From the NCBI GenBank assembly GCA_029987025.1, contig DALTWQ010000011.1, positions 1 through 22,780 of the forward strand: a stretch of DNA of 22,780 bases, in the 5' to 3' direction. Below the pieces are notes generated by a model. That model ran no database searches. It had not been told where the DNA came from and worked only from the letters and a program-made list of their open reading frames with translations. The stretch comes from Methanocorpusculum sp. (GTDB lineage: Archaea; Halobacteriota; Methanomicrobia; Methanomicrobiales; Methanocorpusculaceae). Numbering within the stretch: position 1 is the stretch's first letter; each line of letters begins with the position of its first letter. Both the position numbers and the translations under genes were made by a program. Shown piece by piece: positions 7,899 to 14,318 of the stretch.

Positions 7899-7931
7899 TT
7901 GTGTACAAATTGTATACAAATTGTATACATT
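7899..7931. repeat. Three tandem 11-bp palindromic units before pilin gene
   Basis: TTGTGTACAAA (7899-7909), TTGTATACAAA (7910-7920) and TTGTATACATT (7921-7931) follow one another without gap. TTGTATACAA is a perfect 10-base palindrome. The 11-base step puts all three on about the same face of the DNA. They lie just upstream of the likely TATA box of the pilin-like gene, in the region divergent from the DUF2150-like operon, and look like a cooperative operator. Confidence 0.6.
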
Positions 7932-7940
7932 TTTTCTGCA

Positions 7941-7953
7941 TAAATCATATATG
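7941..7953 (+). promoter_or_regulatory. Likely TATA box of pilin-like gene
   Basis: TAAATCATATATG lies 25-37 bases before the chosen ATG at 7978, predicting a leaderless or very short-leader mRNA. It sits immediately after the 11-bp repeats, so a bound repressor or activator would touch the transcription factors directly. Confidence 0.45.
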
Positions 7954-7977
7954 CAAATAGAGACAGATGTTTTTTTC

Positions 7978-8391
7978 ATGACAGAACTGATGAGGAAAAC
8001 AGACGATGCCGTATCTCCTGTGATTGCCACAATTCTTCTTGTCGCTATTGCCGTAGGGCTTGCTGCTGTAATAGCTGCTGCGGCGTTCGGCATGGTCGGA
8101 AATCTTGAAGGGGGAAAAATGGTAAGTCTGACGGTTGATACGCAGAAATCATCCTCAGGCGGAAATATAGTTGTAACATTTTCCGGAGGGTCTGATTTAT
8201 CTGCGCTATCAGGTCTGCGTGTAACAGCTGACGGTGATATTGCAAATGCGTACAGTACATATGCATTCCCGCCCTCTGTCGGCACGATACAGCGCTATAC
8301 TGCACCGGCCGGTCAGCACCGGATACTTGTTGTCGGAATATTTGATGAGTATGAACAGATTCTCTATGACAGAACCATGCATCTGCCGTAA
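7978..8391 (+). CDS. Archaeal type IV pilin-like protein
   Basis: 137 residues. The N-terminus has TDDAVSPVIATILLVAIAV, the class III (prepilin-type) signal of archaeal pilins with the conserved VSPVI; cleavage by the prepilin peptidase PibD/EppA would fall near Ala11-Val12. The hydrophobic helix runs from about 12 to 38. The rest is a small beta-rich extracellular domain (MVSLTVDTQKSSSGGNIVVTF and onward) typical of the Pilin_N (DUF1628) group. The start at 7978 is preferred; ATG 7990 (MRKTDD) also works. A longer reading from 7849 would cross the operator and promoter and is unlikely. No assembly ATPase or other pilus gene is nearby, so this is an orphan pilin. Confidence 0.85.
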   Translation: MTELMRKTDDAVSPVIATILLVAIAVGLAAVIAAAAFGMVGNLEGGKMVSLTVDTQKSSSGGNIVVTFSGGSDLSALSGLRVTADGDIANAYSTYAFPPSVGTIQRYTAPAGQHRILVVGIFDEYEQILYDRTMHLP

Positions 8392-8469
8392 CTGAAGAAA
8401 TCCCGGGTATATCCTCTCATTTTTTCGATAAGCAAATACTAAAACTTCCTGAAACAAATATAGTATCAA

Positions 8470-9312
8470 ATGGACTGTGTTCTGATTGCAAGCGGCAGTA
8501 AAGGAAACTGCATCTATGTCGGAAACGATACGGATGCGGTAATCGTCGATGCCGGGATAGGGTATCTTTACCGGACACTTGCAGAGTATAAACTCCCGAC
8601 CGGAAACGTGCGCGCACTTCTGGTAACACACGAGCACTCAGACCATGTCCGCTCTGCAAAAGCGTTTCTAAAAGCGGCCCATGTTCCGGCAGCAGCATCA
8701 GGAGGAACACTTTCTGCAATGGAACACAGCGGTCTGCTGCCGCAGTCTTCCGGAAAAATTCTCTTGCACGAAGATGTTCCGCAGTCTATTGAAGGACTTG
8801 AAGTTACTTCATTTAAGACATATCATGATGCTGCAGAGCCGACCGGATTCGTAATTGACGACGGCACATCACGCGTCGGTATCTGCCTTGATACACATCA
8901 GGTATCCGACAAAATGTTATCTGTTCTTTCATCCTGCGATGCAGTTGTTCTCGAAAGCAACTACTCGGAACACGCCATGGGAACTGATTCGTTTGCCGCG
9001 TGCCGCCTGTGCCGGAAATGCGGAGCCTCCTGCGGCGGAAACTGCAGAGTTCTAAGGCCGTATCCGCGATACTTAAAAGACCGTATCATTGAAGACGGTC
9101 ACCTCTCAAACGAAGCATCATCTGATGTTCTTTCCCTTTTGAAAGATTCGGTCAGCACTGTTGCCCTTGCTCATCTTTCGGAAAATTACAACCGTCCGAA
9201 TCTTGCACGCGAGGCCGCAGAAGATGCTCTTGACTCTTCTGATGTCAGACTTTTTGTTTCAGACCAGTGTCCCATGTATCGTGAAAACCGCATGGTCCGG
9301 TTTACCATATAA
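8470..9312 (+). CDS. MBL-fold metallohydrolase (YycJ/WalJ-like) with Cys insert
   Basis: 280 residues, cytoplasmic. The metallo-beta-lactamase motif HEHSDH is at 54-59, and AHLSENYNRP (235-243) plus RIIEDGHLSNEAS match the YycJ/WalJ-like branch, whose bacterial members are thought to be DNA or RNA 5'-exonucleases. Between LESNYS and RPYPRYLKDRI lies a cysteine-rich insert with Cys178, 181, 184, 188 and 192 (CX2CX2CX3CX3C), which could bind zinc or an iron-sulfur cluster. The N-terminal MDCVLIASGSKGN is the normal family start. The gene is single and no strong Shine-Dalgarno is visible, so it may be leaderless. Its substrate is unknown. Confidence 0.85.
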   Translation: MDCVLIASGSKGNCIYVGNDTDAVIVDAGIGYLYRTLAEYKLPTGNVRALLVTHEHSDHVRSAKAFLKAAHVPAAASGGTLSAMEHSGLLPQSSGKILLHEDVPQSIEGLEVTSFKTYHDAAEPTGFVIDDGTSRVGICLDTHQVSDKMLSVLSSCDAVVLESNYSEHAMGTDSFAACRLCRKCGASCGGNCRVLRPYPRYLKDRIIEDGHLSNEASSDVLSLLKDSVSTVALAHLSENYNRPNLAREAAEDALDSSDVRLFVSDQCPMYRENRMVRFTI

Positions 9313-9333
9313 GCAGATTAAAAAAAGTATAAA

Positions 9334-9906
9334 TTATTTGTTCTCTTTTTCTTCCGGAGAAGCATCGAGGTTGAGCTGCTGCTGGTGTTTACTGTTTCTA
9401 TGTGCGAGGTAGTCAGCATATTCCTGCAGAACTTTTTTATCTTCACTGGCAGATGCTTCAACGACCTTTCTATCCTCTTTACCGAGGAAGACAACCGCAG
9501 CGACCAGTGCGAGAATGACCAGAACAATTCCTATGATGTCCACGAGAGTAAGGGATGATACAAGCAGTTTTCTGACCATAGTGGTAATACCTGCGACAAG
9601 GATTGGGCGTAAGAGAACACGGCCGTATTTGACATACGAACGGACTAAATCAATCAGTGTTGCAAGGACGATGATGAAGAGAATCGCCTGTACTGCCGGA
9701 ATTAATGTCTGGTTTGTGTAATTGTGCTGAAGAGCAACATTGAGCAGATTAATTGCATCTATTGTTGCAATAACTACGGCGAAAATCAGCAGTCCTGCAA
9801 TCAGCAGATATACAAGAGTTGTAATCAGCGAGCAGAAACCTGCAAGATATTCCCGGGTAATCTTTACCGGATTAACCGGATTGGTTGTTTTAGGTTCTGT
9901 GGTCAT
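9334..9906 (-). CDS. PsiE-like membrane protein
   Basis: 190 residues from the ATG at 9906, which overlaps the upstream stop as TAATG. Four hydrophobic segments (about 20-45, 60-80, 95-110 and 118-140) and the stretch LIDLVRSYVKYGRVLLRPILVAGITTMVRKLL resemble the phosphate-starvation-inducible PsiE family, whose function is unknown. A polar, charged tail of about 45 residues follows. It is the last gene of the four-gene operon that begins with the CDP-alcohol phosphatidyltransferase. A longer reading from 9942 would run into the TPR gene and is not needed. Confidence 0.75.
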   Translation of the reverse strand: MTTEPKTTNPVNPVKITREYLAGFCSLITTLVYLLIAGLLIFAVVIATIDAINLLNVALQHNYTNQTLIPAVQAILFIIVLATLIDLVRSYVKYGRVLLRPILVAGITTMVRKLLVSSLTLVDIIGIVLVILALVAAVVFLGKEDRKVVEASASEDKKVLQEYADYLAHRNSKHQQQLNLDASPEEKENK

Positions 9907-10775
9907 TATTGAGTTCCTCGTAATGCTTTTGTGTTTGCCCATCTGACGCGGATGGCAAACTCTTCTTTTTCCTCCGGATTTGCGGAAAGTGCATCTGCAT
10001 AGCAGCTGAATGCGTCATCAAAGCGTTTCAGCTGCTCCATAACAACTCCTTTCAGAAAGAGAACATGTGCACGGTTTTCAGGGTTTGCTTCAAGACATGC
10101 ATCATAGTATCTGAGTGCATCGTAAAGCAGTCCTTCTTTTCTGAGATTTCCTGCACGTTCCTGAAGTTCTGCGGCAGTTCCTTTCGGCATCCGCCAGGTC
10201 TTTTTTGCGTACACTTCTGCTGCATACGGCGGGGCAAAGATACCTCCCGCCTCTTTTGCGCAATGGACTTTGGTAAGCCAGACCTGCGTCAGCATAGAGT
10301 CATCATGAAGGAAACACCACTCTTCTGCGCGGTAAAGCAGATTTCCGGCATTTTCCCATTCCTTTGCCTGTGCGTGGGCATTTGCCCGTACCAGAAGGGA
10401 TGCAGCATCAGCTTCACGGATACGGTCTGCTGCGTCAAGTTCCCTAAATACATTTTCTTTTTCTTCTGCATAAAGATACGCTTCAGCACAGAGTACGTGA
10501 AGCATGGCCGCAAATGCGTTGAAGCGGTCTGTATCTTCTTTTGCAACAGTCCAGGACGATAAGCTGTCTATGGCTTTTTCCAGTTCCTTTGCGCAGTCGG
10601 TGAACTTACCCTGCGCTTTAAGAACTGCTGATTTACCTACAGCGATTGCCGGGTTATACGGGTCGTCAACTGCAGCTTCTTCGTATTTTTTCAGCGCTTC
10701 ATCGAACTTTCCGGCTAAGGCAAGTTCATCTGCTTCGGATGTGATGTCAGTTTCCGGTTCTCTGGGTTCAGACAA
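9906..10775 (-). CDS. Tetratricopeptide repeat protein
   Basis: 289 residues, soluble, no signal peptide. TPR units are visible at about residues 13-40 (ADELALAGKFDEALKKYEEAA followed by DDPYNP) and 205-275 (AGNLRKEGLLYDALRYYDACL, then GVVMEQLKRFDDAFSCYADAL with ANPE), with a more divergent helical middle. Such repeats are scaffolds for protein contacts; the partner is unknown. The start codon is TTG at 10775, chosen because a strong GGGGAGG sits about 10 bases before it on the minus strand. It overlaps the end of cofC by 8 bases. Confidence 0.85.
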   Translation of the reverse strand: MSEPREPETDITSEADELALAGKFDEALKKYEEAAVDDPYNPAIAVGKSAVLKAQGKFTDCAKELEKAIDSLSSWTVAKEDTDRFNAFAAMLHVLCAEAYLYAEEKENVFRELDAADRIREADAASLLVRANAHAQAKEWENAGNLLYRAEEWCFLHDDSMLTQVWLTKVHCAKEAGGIFAPPYAAEVYAKKTWRMPKGTAAELQERAGNLRKEGLLYDALRYYDACLEANPENRAHVLFLKGVVMEQLKRFDDAFSCYADALSANPEEKEEFAIRVRWANTKALRGTQ

Positions 10776-11448
10776 TTTCTTTTCCTCCCCGTATTACGCT
10801 CACACGTCCGCTTTCTGCCGAGAGAACAAAACCGTGCTCTTCAAGCCAGCGTTTTGCAGATCCGCTTCCGTGAATCAGCAGTTCGGTTAAATCAGCAGGT
10901 TCATCAACGTCTAATGACATCCGCATCGAGTCAATTATCTCAACAGACATACCAAGGCGTTTTGCTTCTTCGACATGTTTCATAAATGAGTAGCCGTAGT
11001 ACTGAACTGAGTACTTTTCAGGGCGGCGGATGAATAATATATTTGTGCCCCCGCCGAGCCCCGGAACAACCGCCAGGTCATTTCCGGTTGATACGACACG
11101 CTGTATGGTATCTTTTGTTACGAGCGGCAAATCGGACATGATTATCAGCACCGGTATTTTAAACTGCGGCAGAATCCAGTTCAGCGCCTCGTTTAATCCT
11201 TCGTTTCTGACAAGGGTGTCTGCACCGGCGCATTCGTAGGGTGCCGTCGAAAGAAGGGTTACAGGCGCGCTTGTTTCGCGCACGGCGGAGACTACATCGG
11301 AAAGCATTGCATCCGCGAATGATTCACGTTCCTCCTGCGTGAGAATAGCCGAGAGACGTGTCTTCGGATTTGCGGGACGGAACGGGATTACTGCGTGAAA
11401 TTCTATTCCGTGTTCGTTATTTTCCGGCGTCACTCTCTTCTGATTCAT
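10768..11448 (-). CDS. cofC: 2-phospho-L-lactate guanylyltransferase CofC
   Basis: Activates 2-phospho-L-lactate with GTP (lactyl-2-diphospho-5'-guanosine) for coenzyme F420 side-chain assembly. It has 226 residues with a nucleotidyltransferase fold: IPFRPANPKTRL (21-32) for the base and phosphates, EGLNEAL (83-89), the metal-binding SDLPL (105-109) and PGLGGGTN (129-136), followed by MRMSLDVDEPADL. About 18 extra residues precede the core. The ATG at 11448 overlaps the phosphatidyltransferase TGA as ATGA. F420 is central to hydrogenotrophic methanogens, so the gene fits the organism. The co-operonic lipid, TPR and PsiE-like genes have no obvious tie to F420. Confidence 0.93.
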   Translation of the reverse strand: MNQKRVTPENNEHGIEFHAVIPFRPANPKTRLSAILTQEERESFADAMLSDVVSAVRETSAPVTLLSTAPYECAGADTLVRNEGLNEALNWILPQFKIPVLIIMSDLPLVTKDTIQRVVSTGNDLAVVPGLGGGTNILFIRRPEKYSVQYYGYSFMKHVEEAKRLGMSVEIIDSMRMSLDVDEPADLTELLIHGSGSAKRWLEEHGFVLSAESGRVSVIRGGKEIV

Positions 11449-12134
11449 TTTTCAGTCTCCTTATTTGTGCTGTTTTCAGCGGATTTCGGCGTTCTTCCGT
11501 GTTTTTTCCAGAGGTATATGATTCTCTGCAGAGCAGATATGTTTGTACATACGGCAATTATCGCAACTGCTATCCAGATAAATCCGGTTACTCCTCCGAG
11601 GAATAAGAGAATCATGGTTTCAGGTCTGCCGAAGAAACCCACACCTTCTAAGGGGTCTGCAATTTTTCCGTCATCTTTTCCCTGGAAACCGATTTCAGCG
11701 TAGGCAACGGGTTTGATGAAGGTGTTCATTATTGAACCGATTATGGCAATTCCTGCAACTGCAGCGTATGCAATCAGCGGAATCTGTAAGGATGAAAGAT
11801 ACCAGGGTGTTTCAATAAAGCAGGATAAGCCGACACCTAAAAGCACCAGTCCGTCGATGTATTTGTCTGCAATCCAGTCGATGAATCCGCCGAAAAGACT
11901 TTTTCTGCCTGTTTCGCGGGCAACAGAGCCGTCTAAGAGGTCAAAGAATCCGGACAGGGCAATAAAAACGGCACCTGCTATAAAGTATGTTAAGAAAAAG
12001 CAGACTGCAGCAGCTGCCCCTAAGAGAAACGAGATAAGTGTTATCGTATTCGGGGATATGCCTGATTTTGCAATCAGCCTGACGAGCGGGTTCATCCAGC
12101 CTGTCAGTTTATGGCGTATTGAGGTTATATTCAT
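11445..12134 (-). CDS. CDP-alcohol phosphatidyltransferase (archaetidylinositol phosphate synthase-like)
   Basis: Integral membrane enzyme that transfers a CDP-linked lipid to an alcohol head group. It has 229 residues and several membrane spans. The full signature DGx2ARx8Gx3Dx3D is present: Asp65, Asp68-Gly69, Ala72-Arg73, Gly82, Asp86 and Asp90. Archaeal relatives make archaetidylinositol phosphate; phosphatidylglycerol- or serine-type activity is also possible and cannot be separated by eye. A longer loop (about 135-165, FIKPVAYAEIGFQGKDDGKI) precedes the last spans. It is the first gene of the four-gene minus operon and diverges from the RibD-like gene. Confidence 0.88.
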   Translation of the reverse strand: MNITSIRHKLTGWMNPLVRLIAKSGISPNTITLISFLLGAAAAVCFFLTYFIAGAVFIALSGFFDLLDGSVARETGRKSLFGGFIDWIADKYIDGLVLLGVGLSCFIETPWYLSSLQIPLIAYAAVAGIAIIGSIMNTFIKPVAYAEIGFQGKDDGKIADPLEGVGFFGRPETMILLFLGGVTGFIWIAVAIIAVCTNISALQRIIYLWKKHGRTPKSAENSTNKETEK

Positions 12135-12160
12135 AAGGTAGGTATTATTTCCTTTGATGT

Positions 12161-12172
12161 CTAATATTAATT
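12161..12172. promoter_or_regulatory. Shared TATA region, CDP-alcohol transferase / RibD-like
   Basis: TCTAATATTAAT-type sequence between the two divergent ATGs (12134 and 12206) can act as a TATA box in both directions at about 30-40 bases. On the plus side AGAGGA (12195-12200) is a Shine-Dalgarno shortly before the RibD-like start. Motif-based only. Confidence 0.4.
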
Positions 12173-12205
12173 GGATTTTTATCTATAAGTAATAAGAGGA
12201 AACAC

Positions 12206-12874
12206 ATGATGCGTCCGCACGTATTAATGATATCAGAAATTACCGCTGACGGTAAACTGACGCTTGGAAAAGGTGTCTCCAGTAAAATTCTTATGAAGTA
12301 TATGTCTCCCGAGGCTGAGGTTATGCTGCATCAGACGCGCGCAGAGTACGATGCTATAATGGTCGGGTCAAACACTATCCGGATTGACAACTCGAATCTG
12401 ACCGTCCGCCTTGTCGAGGGGAAAAGTCCCTTACGGGTAATTCCGAATGCGTCTGCAGATTTGCCTCTTGACTCGAATGTGTTCAACGTCAAAAATGCGC
12501 CCACAGTTCTTGCGGTAACGAAAAAAGCGCCTGAAAGCCGCATAGAAGCGTTCCGGAAAGCAGGTGTGTCGGTTGTTGCCGCAGGGGATGAGCAGATTGA
12601 TTTTCCGCTTCTTATGAACATCTTGTGTGAACAGTTCGGGGTAAAGTCTCTTATCATCGAAGGAGGGCCGACGCTTAACTGGTTTATGCTTCACGACAGA
12701 CTCGTTGATGAAATCCGTCTGATTCACATGCCGTTTATCGTGGGCGGGGCAGATACGCCGTCGCTGGTCGGAGGCGCAAGACTCGGCTCGGAAAATGATA
12801 TGATTAAACTTGATTTGAAATCAACGAAAATGGTCGGAAGCAACCTCGTAACCGAGTATGATGTAACGTACTGA
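12206..12874 (+). CDS. 2,5-diamino-6-ribosylamino-pyrimidinone 5'-phosphate reductase
   Basis: Second step of archaeal riboflavin synthesis (RibD C-terminal/Rib7 type): NAD(P)H reduction of the ribosyl to the ribityl chain. The pathway leads to 5-amino-6-ribitylaminouracil, which is also a precursor of the deazaflavin of F420. It has 222 residues, the usual size of the stand-alone archaeal enzyme. Motifs are MISEITADGKL (8-18), DAIMVGSNTIRIDN (49-62), the dinucleotide-binding IIEGGPTLN (150-158) and MPFIVGGADTPSLVGG. ATG at 12206 and 12209 are both possible; AGAGGA before them does not separate the two. The gene stands alone, back to back with the cofC operon. Confidence 0.92.
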   Translation: MMRPHVLMISEITADGKLTLGKGVSSKILMKYMSPEAEVMLHQTRAEYDAIMVGSNTIRIDNSNLTVRLVEGKSPLRVIPNASADLPLDSNVFNVKNAPTVLAVTKKAPESRIEAFRKAGVSVVAAGDEQIDFPLLMNILCEQFGVKSLIIEGGPTLNWFMLHDRLVDEIRLIHMPFIVGGADTPSLVGGARLGSENDMIKLDLKSTKMVGSNLVTEYDVTY

Positions 12875-12913
12875 AACGGGCGGATGTCAGTTTCAGCAGA
12901 ATCTTTTTTTTTT
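12871..12913. terminator. Terminator between convergent genes
   Basis: CTGAAAC (12871-12877) pairs with GTTTCAG (12890-12896) around a 12-base loop, followed seven bases later by a run of ten T (12904-12913). The stem includes the stop codon of the RibD-like gene. The opposite gene ends at 12917. The T run serves the plus-strand gene; for the minus-strand gene it reads as A. Confidence 0.65.
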
Positions 12914-12916
12914 AAA

Positions 12917-13615
12917 TCAGAAGTTTTCTTTCAGTGCTTCAGCGACTGCATCTCCGAATGACTGTTCTGAGATGAATCCCGCAGTTCCTTTTTTTGCCAC
13001 GGCATCTTTTGTGCGCAAAGAACTGTTTGCAGGCGCAACGGCTTTTCCTGCGGCATCGAGCATTGAAATGTCATTTTCCGAGTCGCCTGCTGCAAGGAAA
13101 TCTGAAGGCGAGAGTCCCATATCGCGTGCGAGGTTTTCAAATGCTTTTCCTTTGGACAAGCCTGGTGTATGCAGATGAATGGCAAATCCGGTATCGACTG
13201 CTTCAACATTCATACCGGCGATAATGTCCTGTACTGTCTTTAAATCGGTTCCGTGAGCAAATGCCACATCAGAATACCGCAGATTTATGCTGAAGAGACG
13301 CAGTTCATTACCTTTCGGCTGCAGTTCAGCGATGACTTTCTGATACGCCGCGTAACAGAGGTCATGGTCGCCTTCGATATGGAGTTCTCCGAGGAATCCT
13401 TTCCGGTATGCCCCGCCGTTTTCTGCGATGACATTTCCGTCTGTTCCAATCATATGTGACAGAGCGTCGAGGAAACAGACGGTATTTCCGGATGCAAAAA
13501 CAACCGGAACATCAGCATCTATCAGGCGGCGGATTTCTGCAACGGCAGAAAGCGAGAGTCTCCTTCCTGCGTCGGTCAGCGTTCCGTCGATGTCGGTGAT
13601 AAATGCTTTAACCAT
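12917..13615 (-). CDS. Phosphoglycolate phosphatase, archaeal HAD type
   Basis: HAD-superfamily (Cof-like) phosphatase of the archaeal phosphoglycolate phosphatase group, 232 residues. Motif I is DIDGT (8-12) with nucleophile Asp8 and acid/base Asp10. Motif II is at FASGN (40-44), motif III is the Lys in LSKGKA (153-158), and motif IV is GDSENDISML (177-186). The cap domain spans about 80-150. A TATA-like AATAATTATCC on the minus strand about 25-35 bases before the ATG suggests a leaderless mRNA. Substrate preference within this HAD group is uncertain; sugar-phosphate phosphatase is the alternative. Confidence 0.88.
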   Translation of the reverse strand: MVKAFITDIDGTLTDAGRRLSLSAVAEIRRLIDADVPVVFASGNTVCFLDALSHMIGTDGNVIAENGGAYRKGFLGELHIEGDHDLCYAAYQKVIAELQPKGNELRLFSINLRYSDVAFAHGTDLKTVQDIIAGMNVEAVDTGFAIHLHTPGLSKGKAFENLARDMGLSPSDFLAAGDSENDISMLDAAGKAVAPANSSLRTKDAVAKKGTAGFISEQSFGDAVAEALKENF

Positions 13616-13706
13616 GTAAGTTAGATTGGACGCGGATGGATAATTATTCTTCGGATGAAACAGACTGTAACAGAAACGTGTCTAAAAAAAGTATGTTGTA
13701 ATATTT

Positions 13707-14129
13707 TCAGAGCATCTGTGCGGCTGATACGACTCTGGTCTTTTTGCCGAGGAGTTTTCCGCAGTTGATTTTTCCGAGGACCAGGATGGTGTCACCGTAG
13801 ATTTCTCCGGCGGAAACGCCCGGGCGGATGAAAACATCTCCGCTGCTGGTGACCTTGTTTACGTTTGCCTTGTCGCAGAGCGTAAGCGGGCCTTCAGTAA
13901 CCTTCAGTTCGCCGTCGAGGATACATCCGCGGGAAATCACACCGCCGCGGCAGATGATGTTTCCTTTAATCTGACATTCCGGGCAGAGATAGAGGTTTCC
14001 TGTCACAACGAGATTTTTCCAGAATGTGCTGCGCGGACCAACCAGGAAATCGCCGTCTATTTTTACCGATTCCGAAAAAAATGAACCGCGTTCAGCCATA
14101 TATTGATTGCCTTTGAAAAGTACTGCCAT
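13707..14129 (-). CDS. Bactofilin-like beta-helical protein
   Basis: 140 residues. The sequence is a series of short beta strands with turns at Gly/Asn (VKIDGDFLVGP, LVVTGNLYLCPECQIKGNIICRGG, GELKVTEGPLTL, SSGDVFIRPGVSAGEIYGD, TILVLGKINCGK), typical of polymer-forming bactofilin-type right-handed beta helices. Cys residues are at CPEC, ICRGG, RGCI, LCDK and NCGK. Bacterial bactofilins form cytoskeletal filaments; the role in archaea is not known. AGAGGAAA directly before the ATG serves as ribosome binding site, and ATTTAATATGC about 40 bases upstream on the minus strand as TATA box. An acyltransferase-like hexapeptide fold is the alternative. Confidence 0.65.
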   Translation of the reverse strand: MAVLFKGNQYMAERGSFFSESVKIDGDFLVGPRSTFWKNLVVTGNLYLCPECQIKGNIICRGGVISRGCILDGELKVTEGPLTLCDKANVNKVTSSGDVFIRPGVSAGEIYGDTILVLGKINCGKLLGKKTRVVSAAQML

Positions 14130-14196
14130 ATTTTCCTCTTGTCATTAATCCTTCTACGCGAAGCATATTAAATGTTGATGGTGTTTTTGGGAATAA

Positions 14197-14204
14197 TCAT
14201 ATAG
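14197..14204 (+). promoter_or_regulatory. TATA box of tRNA-Arg/trm1
   Basis: TCATATAG, 31-38 bases before the tRNA 5' end, is the only plausible box upstream. No promoter is seen between the tRNA and trm1, so it probably drives both. Confidence 0.4.
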
Positions 14205-14234
14205 AGGTAAGGGGAAATAATAGAGAAAAGAACT

Positions 14235-14309
14235 GGACATGTAGCCAAGCCAGGATATGGCATCAGCCTCCTAAGCTGAAGATCCAGGGTTCGAATCCCT
14301 GCATGCCCG
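14235..14309 (+). tRNA. tRNA-Arg (anticodon CCU)
   Basis: A complete cloverleaf can be folded. The acceptor is GGACATG/CATGCCC, the D stem GCCA/TGGC, the anticodon stem TCAGC/GCTGA with loop CTCCTAA, and the T stem CAGGG/CCCTG with loop TTCGAAT. The discriminator is G73 and no CCA is encoded. Anticodon CCT reads AGG (Arg). Position 26 is A. The acceptor stem has one A-C mismatch at 3-70; all other stem pairs are canonical. The trm1 ATG starts 10 bases after the tRNA 3' end. Confidence 0.93.
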
Positions 14310-14318
14310 TAAGTATCT

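Noticed and set aside
7849..7977. Longer N-terminus for the pilin-like protein
   Set aside because: It would cross the 11-bp repeats and the TATA-like element, and it puts 43 extra residues before a prepilin signal that must be near the N-terminus.
9907..9942. Upstream start for the PsiE-like protein
   Set aside because: The ATG at 9906 forms a TAATG junction with the TPR gene, and the extra residues are out-of-frame TPR coding sequence.
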